This document shows, piece by piece, positions 32,323-39,937 of a stretch of DNA of 47,956 nucleotides. The notes under the pieces were generated by a model. The model was not told the origin of the DNA, did not search any database, and saw only the letters and a list, made by a program, of their open reading frames with translations. A program made the position numbers and the translations under genes. Source of the stretch: Staphylococcus epidermidis (GTDB lineage: Bacteria > Bacillota_I > Bacilli_A > RFN20 > CAG-826); the NCBI GenBank assembly GCA_945870555.1, contig CAMBSI010000004.1, positions 1 to 47,956 of the forward strand, read 5' to 3'. Each line of letters begins with the position of its first letter. The stretch's first letter is position 1.

Positions 32323-33234
32323 GTGAACAAATCCATTCAAGATTTTCTTGAGTATTTAACCCACACAAGGAAATTTTCACCGCAAACGGTCATATCTTAC
32401 GAACATGATTTAACCTTATATTTTCGTTTTCTTCATGATCAATCATTGTTATTTGATCGGGTTCAAGTGCAGCAAGCGCGATCTTTTTTAGCGTCTCAAC
32501 TTCAACTCGGATTGAAAGCAACCACGCTCAAAAGAAGAATCGCAAGTTTAAAACATTTCTATCAACACTTAATTGATCTTGGTGTTCTCCAAGTGAATCC
32601 GTTTGCGTTGGTTCATTCTCCAAAAGTTAAAAAACCGTTGCCCATGATTTTAGATGAACACCAAGTTCAACAGGTCCTTCATCAAAATCTCAATGAGGGG
32701 ACGATTTTGGTGATGAGAGATCTTGCTTTGGTTGAATTGCTATATGGGTCAGGTCTACGGGCAAGTGAAGTCGTCAACCTCACCATCCAAGATATAAATC
32801 TTAGTCAACGGATGTTGCGTATTTTAGGTAAAGGAAATAAGCAACGTTTGGTTCCGATCACCAAACCTTGCCAACAAAGTATTGGTCTTTACTTAAAGGA
32901 TGTTCGCCCAACCTTAATGAAGGGTCTAGATGAAAGCAAAGTGTCAAATTATTTATTCTTGAATCATCATGGTCAACGTCTTACGGTTCGAGGGTTAGAG
33001 TACATCCTTACTCAATTGGCGAGAAAAACCGGATTAGAACTTCATGTACACCCCCATCAACTCCGGCATACCTTTGCCACTCAATTGCTCGATAATGGTG
33101 CGGATTTACGCACAATTCAAGAATTACTTGGCCATGCCACGATCAATACCACGCAGATTTATACCCATGTCAGCAAAGAAGCGTTACAAAAGGAATACCG
33201 CGCCGCACATCCGAGGGCCCTAAAAAAGAGGTAA
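32323..33234 (+). CDS. Tyrosine recombinase XerC/XerD family (GTG start)
   Basis: LLYGSGLRASEVVNL, HPHQLRHTFATQLLDNGADLRTIQELLGHATINTTQIYTHV: RHRHY catalytic set complete. Confidence 0.92.
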   Translation: MNKSIQDFLEYLTHTRKFSPQTVISYEHDLTLYFRFLHDQSLLFDRVQVQQARSFLASQLQLGLKATTLKRRIASLKHFYQHLIDLGVLQVNPFALVHSPKVKKPLPMILDEHQVQQVLHQNLNEGTILVMRDLALVELLYGSGLRASEVVNLTIQDINLSQRMLRILGKGNKQRLVPITKPCQQSIGLYLKDVRPTLMKGLDESKVSNYLFLNHHGQRLTVRGLEYILTQLARKTGLELHVHPHQLRHTFATQLLDNGADLRTIQELLGHATINTTQIYTHVSKEALQKEYRAAHPRALKKR

Positions 33235-33242
33235 TTTATCAT

Positions 33243-33270
33243 TTGATATTGGTTGAATTTGTGCTAAAAT
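33243..33270 (+). promoter_or_regulatory. rpsB-tsf promoter
   Basis: TTGATA-N16-TAAAAT preceded by TGc (extended -10). Confidence 0.6.
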
Positions 33271-33276
33271 AACCAT

Positions 33277-33350
33277 GCTCTAGCGAATGTTAGAGACAAC
33301 ACACATCATGAATTCAACTTCCATGTCTAACTTAGGTTAGGGCGGTTGTC
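33277..33350 (+). promoter_or_regulatory. Structured rpsB 5' leader (candidate cis-regulatory RNA)
   Basis: CTCTA(33278-33282)/TAGAG(33291-33295) hairpin; GACAAC(33295-33300)/GTTGTC(33345-33350) enclosing CTAAC-TTAG-GTTAG(33327-33340). Confidence 0.4.
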
Positions 33351-33386
33351 AGAAGTGATGGAGGCAAAACAAATAGGAGGTTTACC

Positions 33387-34778
33387 ATGAGTGAACTAAA
33401 GAAGGATAGCGCTTTACCTGCGGTCAAGAGTACCGAAATCAAAGACGCAATGGCCGATGTCGTACGTTCTACTACCGAACCGATTATCTCGATGAAAAAA
33501 CTTGCAGCAGCGGGTGTCCAATATGGTCACCAAATGCGCAAATGGAATCCAAAAATGGCGAAGTTTATTTACACTTCCGACCGTGGGATTTACATCGTTG
33601 ACCTAAAAAAGACCGTTACCAAAATTGAAGAAGCTTATAATAAATTAAAAGAAATTATCACGAATAAAGGCACGGTTTTGTTTGTTGGAACCAAGAAACA
33701 AATCCAAGCAGTCATCAAAGAAGAAGCATTACGTTCGGGGTCTTTTTACATTAATACCCGTTGGTTAGGTGGAACCTTGACCAATTTCCGCACCATTCTT
33801 GGAAGAATCCGTTACTTAAAGGATTTAGAACAACAAGAAGCCAGTGGCACCCTTGATCTTTTACCAAAGAAAGAGGCCGGTGGTCTACGCAAGATGAAAG
33901 ATAAATTACTTAAGAACCTTGAAGGTATTAAAGAAATTCGTGGTTTACCAAAAGCAGTCTTTGTGGTCGATCCAACCGTTGATCATAACGCGGTTGCAGA
34001 AGCACGCAAACTCAATATTCCAGTATTTGCAATCACCGACACAAATTGTGATCCAGATTTAGTGGATTACCCAATTCCCGGAAATGATGATGCCATTGGT
34101 TCCGTTCGCTTAATCGTTCAAACGATTGCCGATGCAATTGTGGAAGCAAAAGGTGGCGTGACCGTTGTTGCCTATACAAAAGATGATGAATTTATTGCTA
34201 AAATCGCAGCCTTAAAAGAAGCAACCAAACCACAAGATCGTAGTTATGGCCCACGCCAAGACTATCACCGTAGTAGTTCATCCTCCTCTTATAATTCAAC
34301 GTCGAGCACTGCTCCTGCAGCGACGCCAACCGCGACGGTAACTGCAAGCACCCCAACCACCACAGTGACGAAACCTGTTGTAGCAACCGTTGCTACTGTA
34401 AACCCAGTTGTAACACCAGTTCCTGCTGCAAAACCTGTCGCAACACCAGTTCCTGCTGCAAAACCTGTGGCAACACCAGTTCCTGCAACCAAACCTGTCG
34501 CAACACCAGTTCCTGCTGCAAAACCTGTGTCAACACCAGTTCCTGCAACCAAACCTGTCGCAACGCCAGTTGCTGCTGCAAAACCTGTGGCAACGCCAGT
34601 TGCTGCTGCAAAACCTGTTGCTACACCAGTTCCTGCAACCAAACCAGTCGTAGCACCCGTTGCTGCATCCAAACCATCAGCGGTTACCTCACCTGTTTCT
34701 CCGGTTAAGGTTGAAGAAAATGCTGACAAAAAACCACGTGTTGCACGAAAACCAAAAATTGAAGCGAAGGAAGAATAA
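33387..34778 (+). CDS. rpsB: 30S ribosomal protein S2 with N-terminal extension and C-terminal repeat tail
   Basis: Core from about residue 34: ISMKKLAAAGVQYGHQMRKWNPKMAKFIYTSDRGIYIVDLKKTV...GGTLTNFRTI...FAITDTNCDPDLVDYPIPGNDDAI; SD ggagg. Confidence 0.95.
   Translation: MSELKKDSALPAVKSTEIKDAMADVVRSTTEPIISMKKLAAAGVQYGHQMRKWNPKMAKFIYTSDRGIYIVDLKKTVTKIEEAYNKLKEIITNKGTVLFVGTKKQIQAVIKEEALRSGSFYINTRWLGGTLTNFRTILGRIRYLKDLEQQEASGTLDLLPKKEAGGLRKMKDKLLKNLEGIKEIRGLPKAVFVVDPTVDHNAVAEARKLNIPVFAITDTNCDPDLVDYPIPGNDDAIGSVRLIVQTIADAIVEAKGGVTVVAYTKDDEFIAKIAALKEATKPQDRSYGPRQDYHRSSSSSSYNSTSSTAPAATPTATVTASTPTTTVTKPVVATVATVNPVVTPVPAAKPVATPVPAAKPVATPVPATKPVATPVPAAKPVSTPVPATKPVATPVAAAKPVATPVAAAKPVATPVPATKPVVAPVAASKPSAVTSPVSPVKVEENADKKPRVARKPKIEAKEE
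34413..34682 (+). repeat. Tandem repeat, 9 x 30 bp (10 aa TPVPA[AT]KPVA) in rpsB 3' end
   Basis: Units read directly: TPVPAAKPVA x2, TPVPATKPVA, TPVPAAKPVS, TPVPATKPVA, TPVAAAKPVA x2, TPVPATKPVV, APVAASKPSA. Confidence 0.95.
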
Positions 34779-34781
34779 AAC

Positions 34782-35660
34782 ATGGCCGATTTGATTGCTC
34801 TGATTAAAGAATTAAGAGAACGTACTGGCGCTGGTATGATGGATTGCAAGAAAGCATTACTTGAATCCAATATGGATATTACCAAAGCCCAAGCTTGGCT
34901 CCACGAAAAAGGCGTTTTAAAAGCTGCCAAAAAAGCTGATCGGATTGCTGCAGAAGGCCTATCCCTTGTTTTCATCAAGGCAGATTTAGGAATCCTTATT
35001 GAAGTAAACTGTGAAACAGACTTTGTCTCCCGAGGTGATGCTTTCCGTAAATTAGTTCAGGATGCGGCGATGATGATTTTACAAAAGCAACCTAAAACCC
35101 TTGACGATGCAACGACTTTAACCAAAAACTTATTCACTGAAAGTTTAGTTAAAATTGGTGAAAAACTAACCTTAAGAAGATTTACGTTACTTCGCAAAAC
35201 TGCGACTCAACGTTTTGGTCAATATATTCATATGAATGGTGTTGTCTCCAGTTTAGTCCTTGTTGAAGGTGGCGACCAAGGTTTTGCTGATCAATTGGCC
35301 ATGCATGTGACTGACCGTAACCCAACCTATCCAAGCTTAGCCTCAGTTCCAGCAACTTTGATTAAAGATGAAACAACCAAACAAAAAACTGCAGTAAAAG
35401 AAGATCCAAAATACGCGAATAAACCTGAAGCAATTCTGACCAAAATTATTGAAGGTAAAGTCAACACCATGTTTAAAGAATCCTCTTTAGATATGCAACC
35501 ATTTATGTTTTCCGAATCTGAAGAACCCACCAAAGTTTATTTAGAAAAGCATAAAACAAAAGTCATTCAATTCGCCCGATATAAAGTTGGCGAAGGCATT
35601 GAAAAGAAGGTTGCAGATTTCGCGAGTGAAGTCATGTCTCAAGTCAAAAACACTCATTAA
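34782..35660 (+). CDS. tsf: Elongation factor Ts
   Basis: IKELRERTGAGMMDCKKALLESNMDITKAQAWL, EVNCETDFVSRG. Confidence 0.97.
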   Translation: MADLIALIKELRERTGAGMMDCKKALLESNMDITKAQAWLHEKGVLKAAKKADRIAAEGLSLVFIKADLGILIEVNCETDFVSRGDAFRKLVQDAAMMILQKQPKTLDDATTLTKNLFTESLVKIGEKLTLRRFTLLRKTATQRFGQYIHMNGVVSSLVLVEGGDQGFADQLAMHVTDRNPTYPSLASVPATLIKDETTKQKTAVKEDPKYANKPEAILTKIIEGKVNTMFKESSLDMQPFMFSESEEPTKVYLEKHKTKVIQFARYKVGEGIEKKVADFASEVMSQVKNTH

Positions 35661-35672
35661 GGGTGTTTTTTT
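35646..35672 (+). terminator. tsf terminator, stop codon in the loop
   Basis: AAAAACACTC-ATTAA-GGGTGTTTTT then TT; tsf TAA at 35658-35660 is the loop 3' side. Confidence 0.8.
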
Positions 35673-35691
35673 CTCATTAAAGGGAGGGAAT

Positions 35692-36408
35692 ATGAAACGA
35701 ATCGTGATCAAACTTTCCGGGGAAGCCTTAGCGGATACCCAAGAAAAAACAATTTTAGAAGCGCTTCATTTATCATCCGTTGCGAAAGCAATCAAGACCA
35801 TTCATGGTCAAGGCCTTGAAGTGGCGGTGGTGATTGGTGCCGGTAATATTTGGCGAGGAAAACTTGCAAAATCAATTGGCATTGAATCTTCAACCGCGGA
35901 TTACATGGGTATGCTTGGCACGATCATCAATTCATTAGCATTACAAAGTGCCCTTGAAAATGAAGGCGTTCAATGCCGCGTCTTGTCATCCATCCATGTC
36001 GAACAAGTTGCTGAAAACTATATTCGTCGTCGTGCGATTCGCCATCTGGAAAAAGGACGTGTGGTGATTTTTGCAGGGGGAACGGGTAGTCCTTATTTCT
36101 CAACCGATACCACGGCATCCTTACGCGCGATGGAAATTCATGCAGACACCATCTTTATGGCAAAAAACGGTGTTGCTGGTGTCTTTGATAGCGATCCAAA
36201 AACCAACAAAAATGCAAAGTTAATTAAAAACCTAACCTTTGATGAAATGCTCAATAAAAAATTTGCGGTCATGGATTTAACTGCGGTGTCTTTGATCAAA
36301 GATTCCCCAATTGTCATTCGGGTTTTTGACATGAAAGACACCAAGAATTTGGTGCAAGTCATCAAAGATGAATCGATTGGAACTACCATTCGTAAAGGAG
36401 TTTTATAA
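35692..36408 (+). CDS. pyrH: UMP kinase
   Basis: MKRIVIKLSGEAL, VIGAGNIWRG, FAGGTGSPYFSTDT; SD gggagg. The 35587 start of the ORF track is not used. Confidence 0.96.
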   Translation: MKRIVIKLSGEALADTQEKTILEALHLSSVAKAIKTIHGQGLEVAVVIGAGNIWRGKLAKSIGIESSTADYMGMLGTIINSLALQSALENEGVQCRVLSSIHVEQVAENYIRRRAIRHLEKGRVVIFAGGTGSPYFSTDTTASLRAMEIHADTIFMAKNGVAGVFDSDPKTNKNAKLIKNLTFDEMLNKKFAVMDLTAVSLIKDSPIVIRVFDMKDTKNLVQVIKDESIGTTIRKGVL

Positions 36409-36951
36409 ATGGAAGCGATTGCAATCGAAGCGAAAGTGGCAATGGAAAAAACAATTGCCTCCCTACAAATTCAATTTAATACCTTGCGAACTGGTCGGGC
36501 TAACGCCTCGATACTTGATCGCGTGGTCGTTGATTATTACGGAGAACCTACACCCATTAACCAACTCGCAAGCATCGCAGTTCCTGAACCCCGTCAATTG
36601 TTAATCAAACCTTATGATAAGGGTGATATCAAGGCCATCCTAGAAGCGATCAACAAAGCGGAACTCGGGATTAATCCGGTTGCAGAAGCGGATTGTGTCA
36701 GATTATCGCTGCCTGCATTGACCCAAGATCGCCGAAAAGAATTAGCAAAACAAGCAAAAAAAATGGCGGATGAAGCAAAAATTGCCATTCGCAATATTCG
36801 TAAAGATTTTTTAGCAATGGTAACCGATGATGAGTATACGGAAGACTTAAAAAAGCGAATCGAAACCGATATGACCAAAGTGCACGATACGGTCATTGCC
36901 CAAATCGATGCTCAATTTATTGGAAAAGAAAAAGAAATCTTAACTTTATAG
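36409..36951 (+). CDS. frr: Ribosome recycling factor
   Basis: LRTGRANASILDRVVVDYYGEPTPINQLASIAVPEPRQLLIKPYD. Confidence 0.97.
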   Translation: MEAIAIEAKVAMEKTIASLQIQFNTLRTGRANASILDRVVVDYYGEPTPINQLASIAVPEPRQLLIKPYDKGDIKAILEAINKAELGINPVAEADCVRLSLPALTQDRRKELAKQAKKMADEAKIAIRNIRKDFLAMVTDDEYTEDLKKRIETDMTKVHDTVIAQIDAQFIGKEKEILTL

Positions 36952-36994
36952 AAACGATACAAGGGCTTCCGGGGGGAAGTTGTATAATTGAATT

Positions 36995-37720
36995 ATGGCA
37001 AAAAAAAGTTTATTAGCGATGACATCTACCATTCAACATCTTGCCATCATCATGGACGGTAACGGTCGTTGGGCTAAAGCAAAAGACAAACCCCGTTTTC
37101 GTGGTCATCAAGAAGGCGCAAAACGCGTCTATGAAATTGCCAATGCTGTCAAGGCATTGAATATTCCTTATCTTTCCTTGTTTGCTTTTTCAACAGAAAA
37201 TTGGCAAAGACCTGCTACCGAAGTCAATGGCTTATTTCGCTTACTCAATGAATTTTTAAAAAAATATATTAAAACCCTTCATCAGGATCAAGTAAGACTT
37301 TTGATCTCGGGGCGTATGGAAGGTTTACCCTTACCCACGGTTACCTTACTTCAAGAAACCATGGAAGCAACCAAAAACTATACACGCTATACCTTAAATA
37401 TTTGTGTCAATTATGGTGGCCAAGACGAAATCGTCCGAGCGAGTAAAAAAGCAATGAAAGCCATCCAAAGTGGGGCCATCAAAGAAGAAGACCTTACTCC
37501 CAAAACCTTCACACAATTTCTAGATTCCGCAATTTTACCACCGATTGATTTTCTCGTTCGCACAAGCGGTGAACAACGATTATCGAATTTCATGTTATAT
37601 CAAATGGCGTATGCAGAAATCATCTTCGTTCAAAAAACTTGGCCAGATTTCAAGGAATCTGATTTAATGAATGTGATCAAGCAATATCACGAAAGGCAAA
37701 GAAGGTTTGGCAAAGTATGA
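36995..37720 (+). CDS. uppS: Isoprenyl transferase (UPP synthase)
   Basis: HLAIIMDGNGRWAKAKDKPRFRGHQEGAKRV; start 36995 or 37022. Confidence 0.95.
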   Translation: MAKKSLLAMTSTIQHLAIIMDGNGRWAKAKDKPRFRGHQEGAKRVYEIANAVKALNIPYLSLFAFSTENWQRPATEVNGLFRLLNEFLKKYIKTLHQDQVRLLISGRMEGLPLPTVTLLQETMEATKNYTRYTLNICVNYGGQDEIVRASKKAMKAIQSGAIKEEDLTPKTFTQFLDSAILPPIDFLVRTSGEQRLSNFMLYQMAYAEIIFVQKTWPDFKESDLMNVIKQYHERQRRFGKV

Positions 37721-38688
37721 ACCCGATACAACCAGAATTTCAAAAACGTTTTTCTAACCGTGTGCTTGTTGCCCTTGTGCTTGCAGCATTGGCATTTCCT
37801 TCCATCTTCCTTGGGGATTGGTTCATTATTTTATTCGCTTTAGTTGGCTTATTATTTGCCACCCATGAAATGTTAAGCGTTAAACCCGGACAAGTATATC
37901 CGCTTGCAATTCGCATCTTTGTTTATCTGATGATGGTCGCCATGATTTTTTATATCTTCATTTATAACAATGTGGCTGCACCATTAATCCGCTTTGATTT
38001 TTCATTGTGGTCCTTTGCGACGGGTTTAAATAAATTAGAATTGCCAACCTCTATCTTAACAATCCTTGTTGCTACGTTATTTTTCTCTTCGATCACGGAT
38101 GTTCGCTTTAAGGTTCAGGATGCCACCTACTTAATCACGATGTCTGTGCTGTTATCACTTAGTTTTCAAGCATTTTTATTTCTAAGATTTTTCCCAGAGT
38201 TTATTTTTGATGAACCACGAGATTTTGGGGCCAATTCACTCCTATTACTATATGCAGCGGTTGGGACTTTCTTTACGGATATTGGAGCGTATTTAGTTGG
38301 GACATTTTTTGGCAGAAGTAAAATGAATATTCGGGTCTCAAAAAATAAAACTTGGGAAGGTTTCTTTGGTGGGGTATTCATCTCATTCTTAGGTTCATTC
38401 CTGTTTGCCATGATTGCCGATGGCTTAGGTTCACCATTATTACCATTTTTAACGATGCAAGAATGGTATTGGATTTTACTGTTATCCGTGATCATGCCAT
38501 TGATTGCAACCTTAGGCGACTTTACCTTCTCCATTATCAAACGGGAATTTGGCATTAAAAACTTCTCAAATGTATTAGGTGAACATGGTGGCATTCTCGA
38601 TCGGGTTGACTCTTTTTCAATGGTCGTCCTTGTGGTTGCCTTATTGATTACCTTGATTTATGACTTTTTCTACTTCATCCCGATTTAA
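37717..38688 (+). CDS. cdsA: Phosphatidate cytidylyltransferase
   Basis: Polytopic; C-terminal SKNKTWEGFFGG...LGDFTFSIIKREFGIKNFSNVLGEHGGILDRVDS signature. Confidence 0.95.
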   Translation: MNPIQPEFQKRFSNRVLVALVLAALAFPSIFLGDWFIILFALVGLLFATHEMLSVKPGQVYPLAIRIFVYLMMVAMIFYIFIYNNVAAPLIRFDFSLWSFATGLNKLELPTSILTILVATLFFSSITDVRFKVQDATYLITMSVLLSLSFQAFLFLRFFPEFIFDEPRDFGANSLLLLYAAVGTFFTDIGAYLVGTFFGRSKMNIRVSKNKTWEGFFGGVFISFLGSFLFAMIADGLGSPLLPFLTMQEWYWILLLSVIMPLIATLGDFTFSIIKREFGIKNFSNVLGEHGGILDRVDSFSMVVLVVALLITLIYDFFYFIPI

Positions 38689-38754
38689 TCAACCCATCCT
38701 TGTGCTGAATTTGTTAAAATAAATAGAGTCTTTTTATCATCCTGGAGGTGACCC

Positions 38755-39936
38755 ATGCAAACCTTACTTTCCACCGTTTTATTTCTGCTTTCCTTGGGTG
38801 TCCTCATTCTCATTCATGAATTAGGTCATTTTGTGATGGCAAAAGCATTCAATGTTTATGTTCGAGAATTTTCAATTGGATTTGGCCCGGTGATTTTCTC
38901 CTGGAAAAAAGGTGAAACCACCTATGCCCTCAAAGCCTTTCCGTTGGGTGGATACGTCGCCATGTTTGGTGAAGAAGTCAACGCAGCTGATCTTAAAGTG
39001 CCCATGAATCGTAGTTTACTTGGCATTTCTAAACCGAAACGTGCTTTGGTCATGTCAGCTGGTATCATTTTAAATTTAGCGTTAGCATTCTTATTATTTT
39101 TTGCATCCAACTGGGGATTTACCCAACGGACGCTCACGAATCAAATGGTCATCACCGATACGTCAATTTCTGATGTGGCTGGCATTGATTCGGGTGATGT
39201 TTTGGTCTTTACTCCTTTACGCGAGGGAACCATATCGGTCACCACGGATGAAGGTGTTGACACGTATCAACTGTTCATCAATGATTTTCAAACTTATGAC
39301 GACACCTTATCAGACCTTTTACGGGTTGGAAACATCGTCGATGGAAACTTTGTTCCTTATCCAATCGACTCAATTTCCGATTTTGTTGAATTTGCATTAC
39401 CAGTGAGAACCTATACAACCTCGACGGATTATACAGAACGTCTGGTGACGATTCGCCTAGAGGCCGAAGCAACCACGGATGGATTTCGTTTAGAACCTTT
39501 AGGGATTTCCTTTTATGTGGTCTTAACCGATTACACGTTCGTTGAAGCGGTTGAAGCATCAGGCCGGGATTGGTGGAATGGGGTGACCCTCATTGTCGAT
39601 ACGGTCATCAACTTATTCCGTGGACAAAACCTTGATCAAGTTGGGGGCATCGTTGCGATTTTTTCAACGACATCCTCGATTTTAACGAACCTAGGAATTG
39701 GGTCTTATATCTTTATCTGGGCCTTAATATCGGTTAATCTTGCCGTCTTTAATTTACTTCCATTTCCGGGTTTAGATGGTTGGCATTTGTTGGTGATTAC
39801 GGTTGAAGGCATCATGAAAAAAGAAATTCCTGCCCGTTTTAAAAATGCAGTTTCGATGGTTGGTTTTTTCATCCTCATGAGTTTAATGGTGTTCTTATTA
39901 ATTCGTGATATTTTGGCATTAATCTTGGTGGTATAA
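38755..39936 (+). CDS. rseP: Site-2 protease RseP/RasP family zinc metalloprotease
   Basis: LIHELGHFVMAKAFNV (HExxH), FAIG-like FSIGFGP, LLPFPGLDGWHLL (LDG); SD ggaggtg. Confidence 0.93.
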   Translation: MQTLLSTVLFLLSLGVLILIHELGHFVMAKAFNVYVREFSIGFGPVIFSWKKGETTYALKAFPLGGYVAMFGEEVNAADLKVPMNRSLLGISKPKRALVMSAGIILNLALAFLLFFASNWGFTQRTLTNQMVITDTSISDVAGIDSGDVLVFTPLREGTISVTTDEGVDTYQLFINDFQTYDDTLSDLLRVGNIVDGNFVPYPIDSISDFVEFALPVRTYTTSTDYTERLVTIRLEAEATTDGFRLEPLGISFYVVLTDYTFVEAVEASGRDWWNGVTLIVDTVINLFRGQNLDQVGGIVAIFSTTSSILTNLGIGSYIFIWALISVNLAVFNLLPFPGLDGWHLLVITVEGIMKKEIPARFKNAVSMVGFFILMSLMVFLLIRDILALILVV

Positions 39937-39937
39937 C

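Noticed and set aside
32323-33234. XerC/D-type recombinase as evidence for an integrated mobile element
   Set aside because: Its location after topA matches the conserved chromosomal xerC(codV) position; no att repeats or cargo seen.
34198-34611. Other antisense repeat-derived ORFs over rpsB (34198-34386, 34393-34611)
   Set aside because: Same repeat artefact as above.
34413-34682. CRISPR-like array of 30-bp repeats
   Set aside because: Units are contiguous, in-frame and without spacers; this is a coding tandem repeat.
34289-34978. 229-aa antisense ORF with GTGVATGFAAGTGV repeats
   Set aside because: It is the reverse-frame reading of the rpsB tandem repeat. The repeat keeps all frames open; no start signal or independent evidence.
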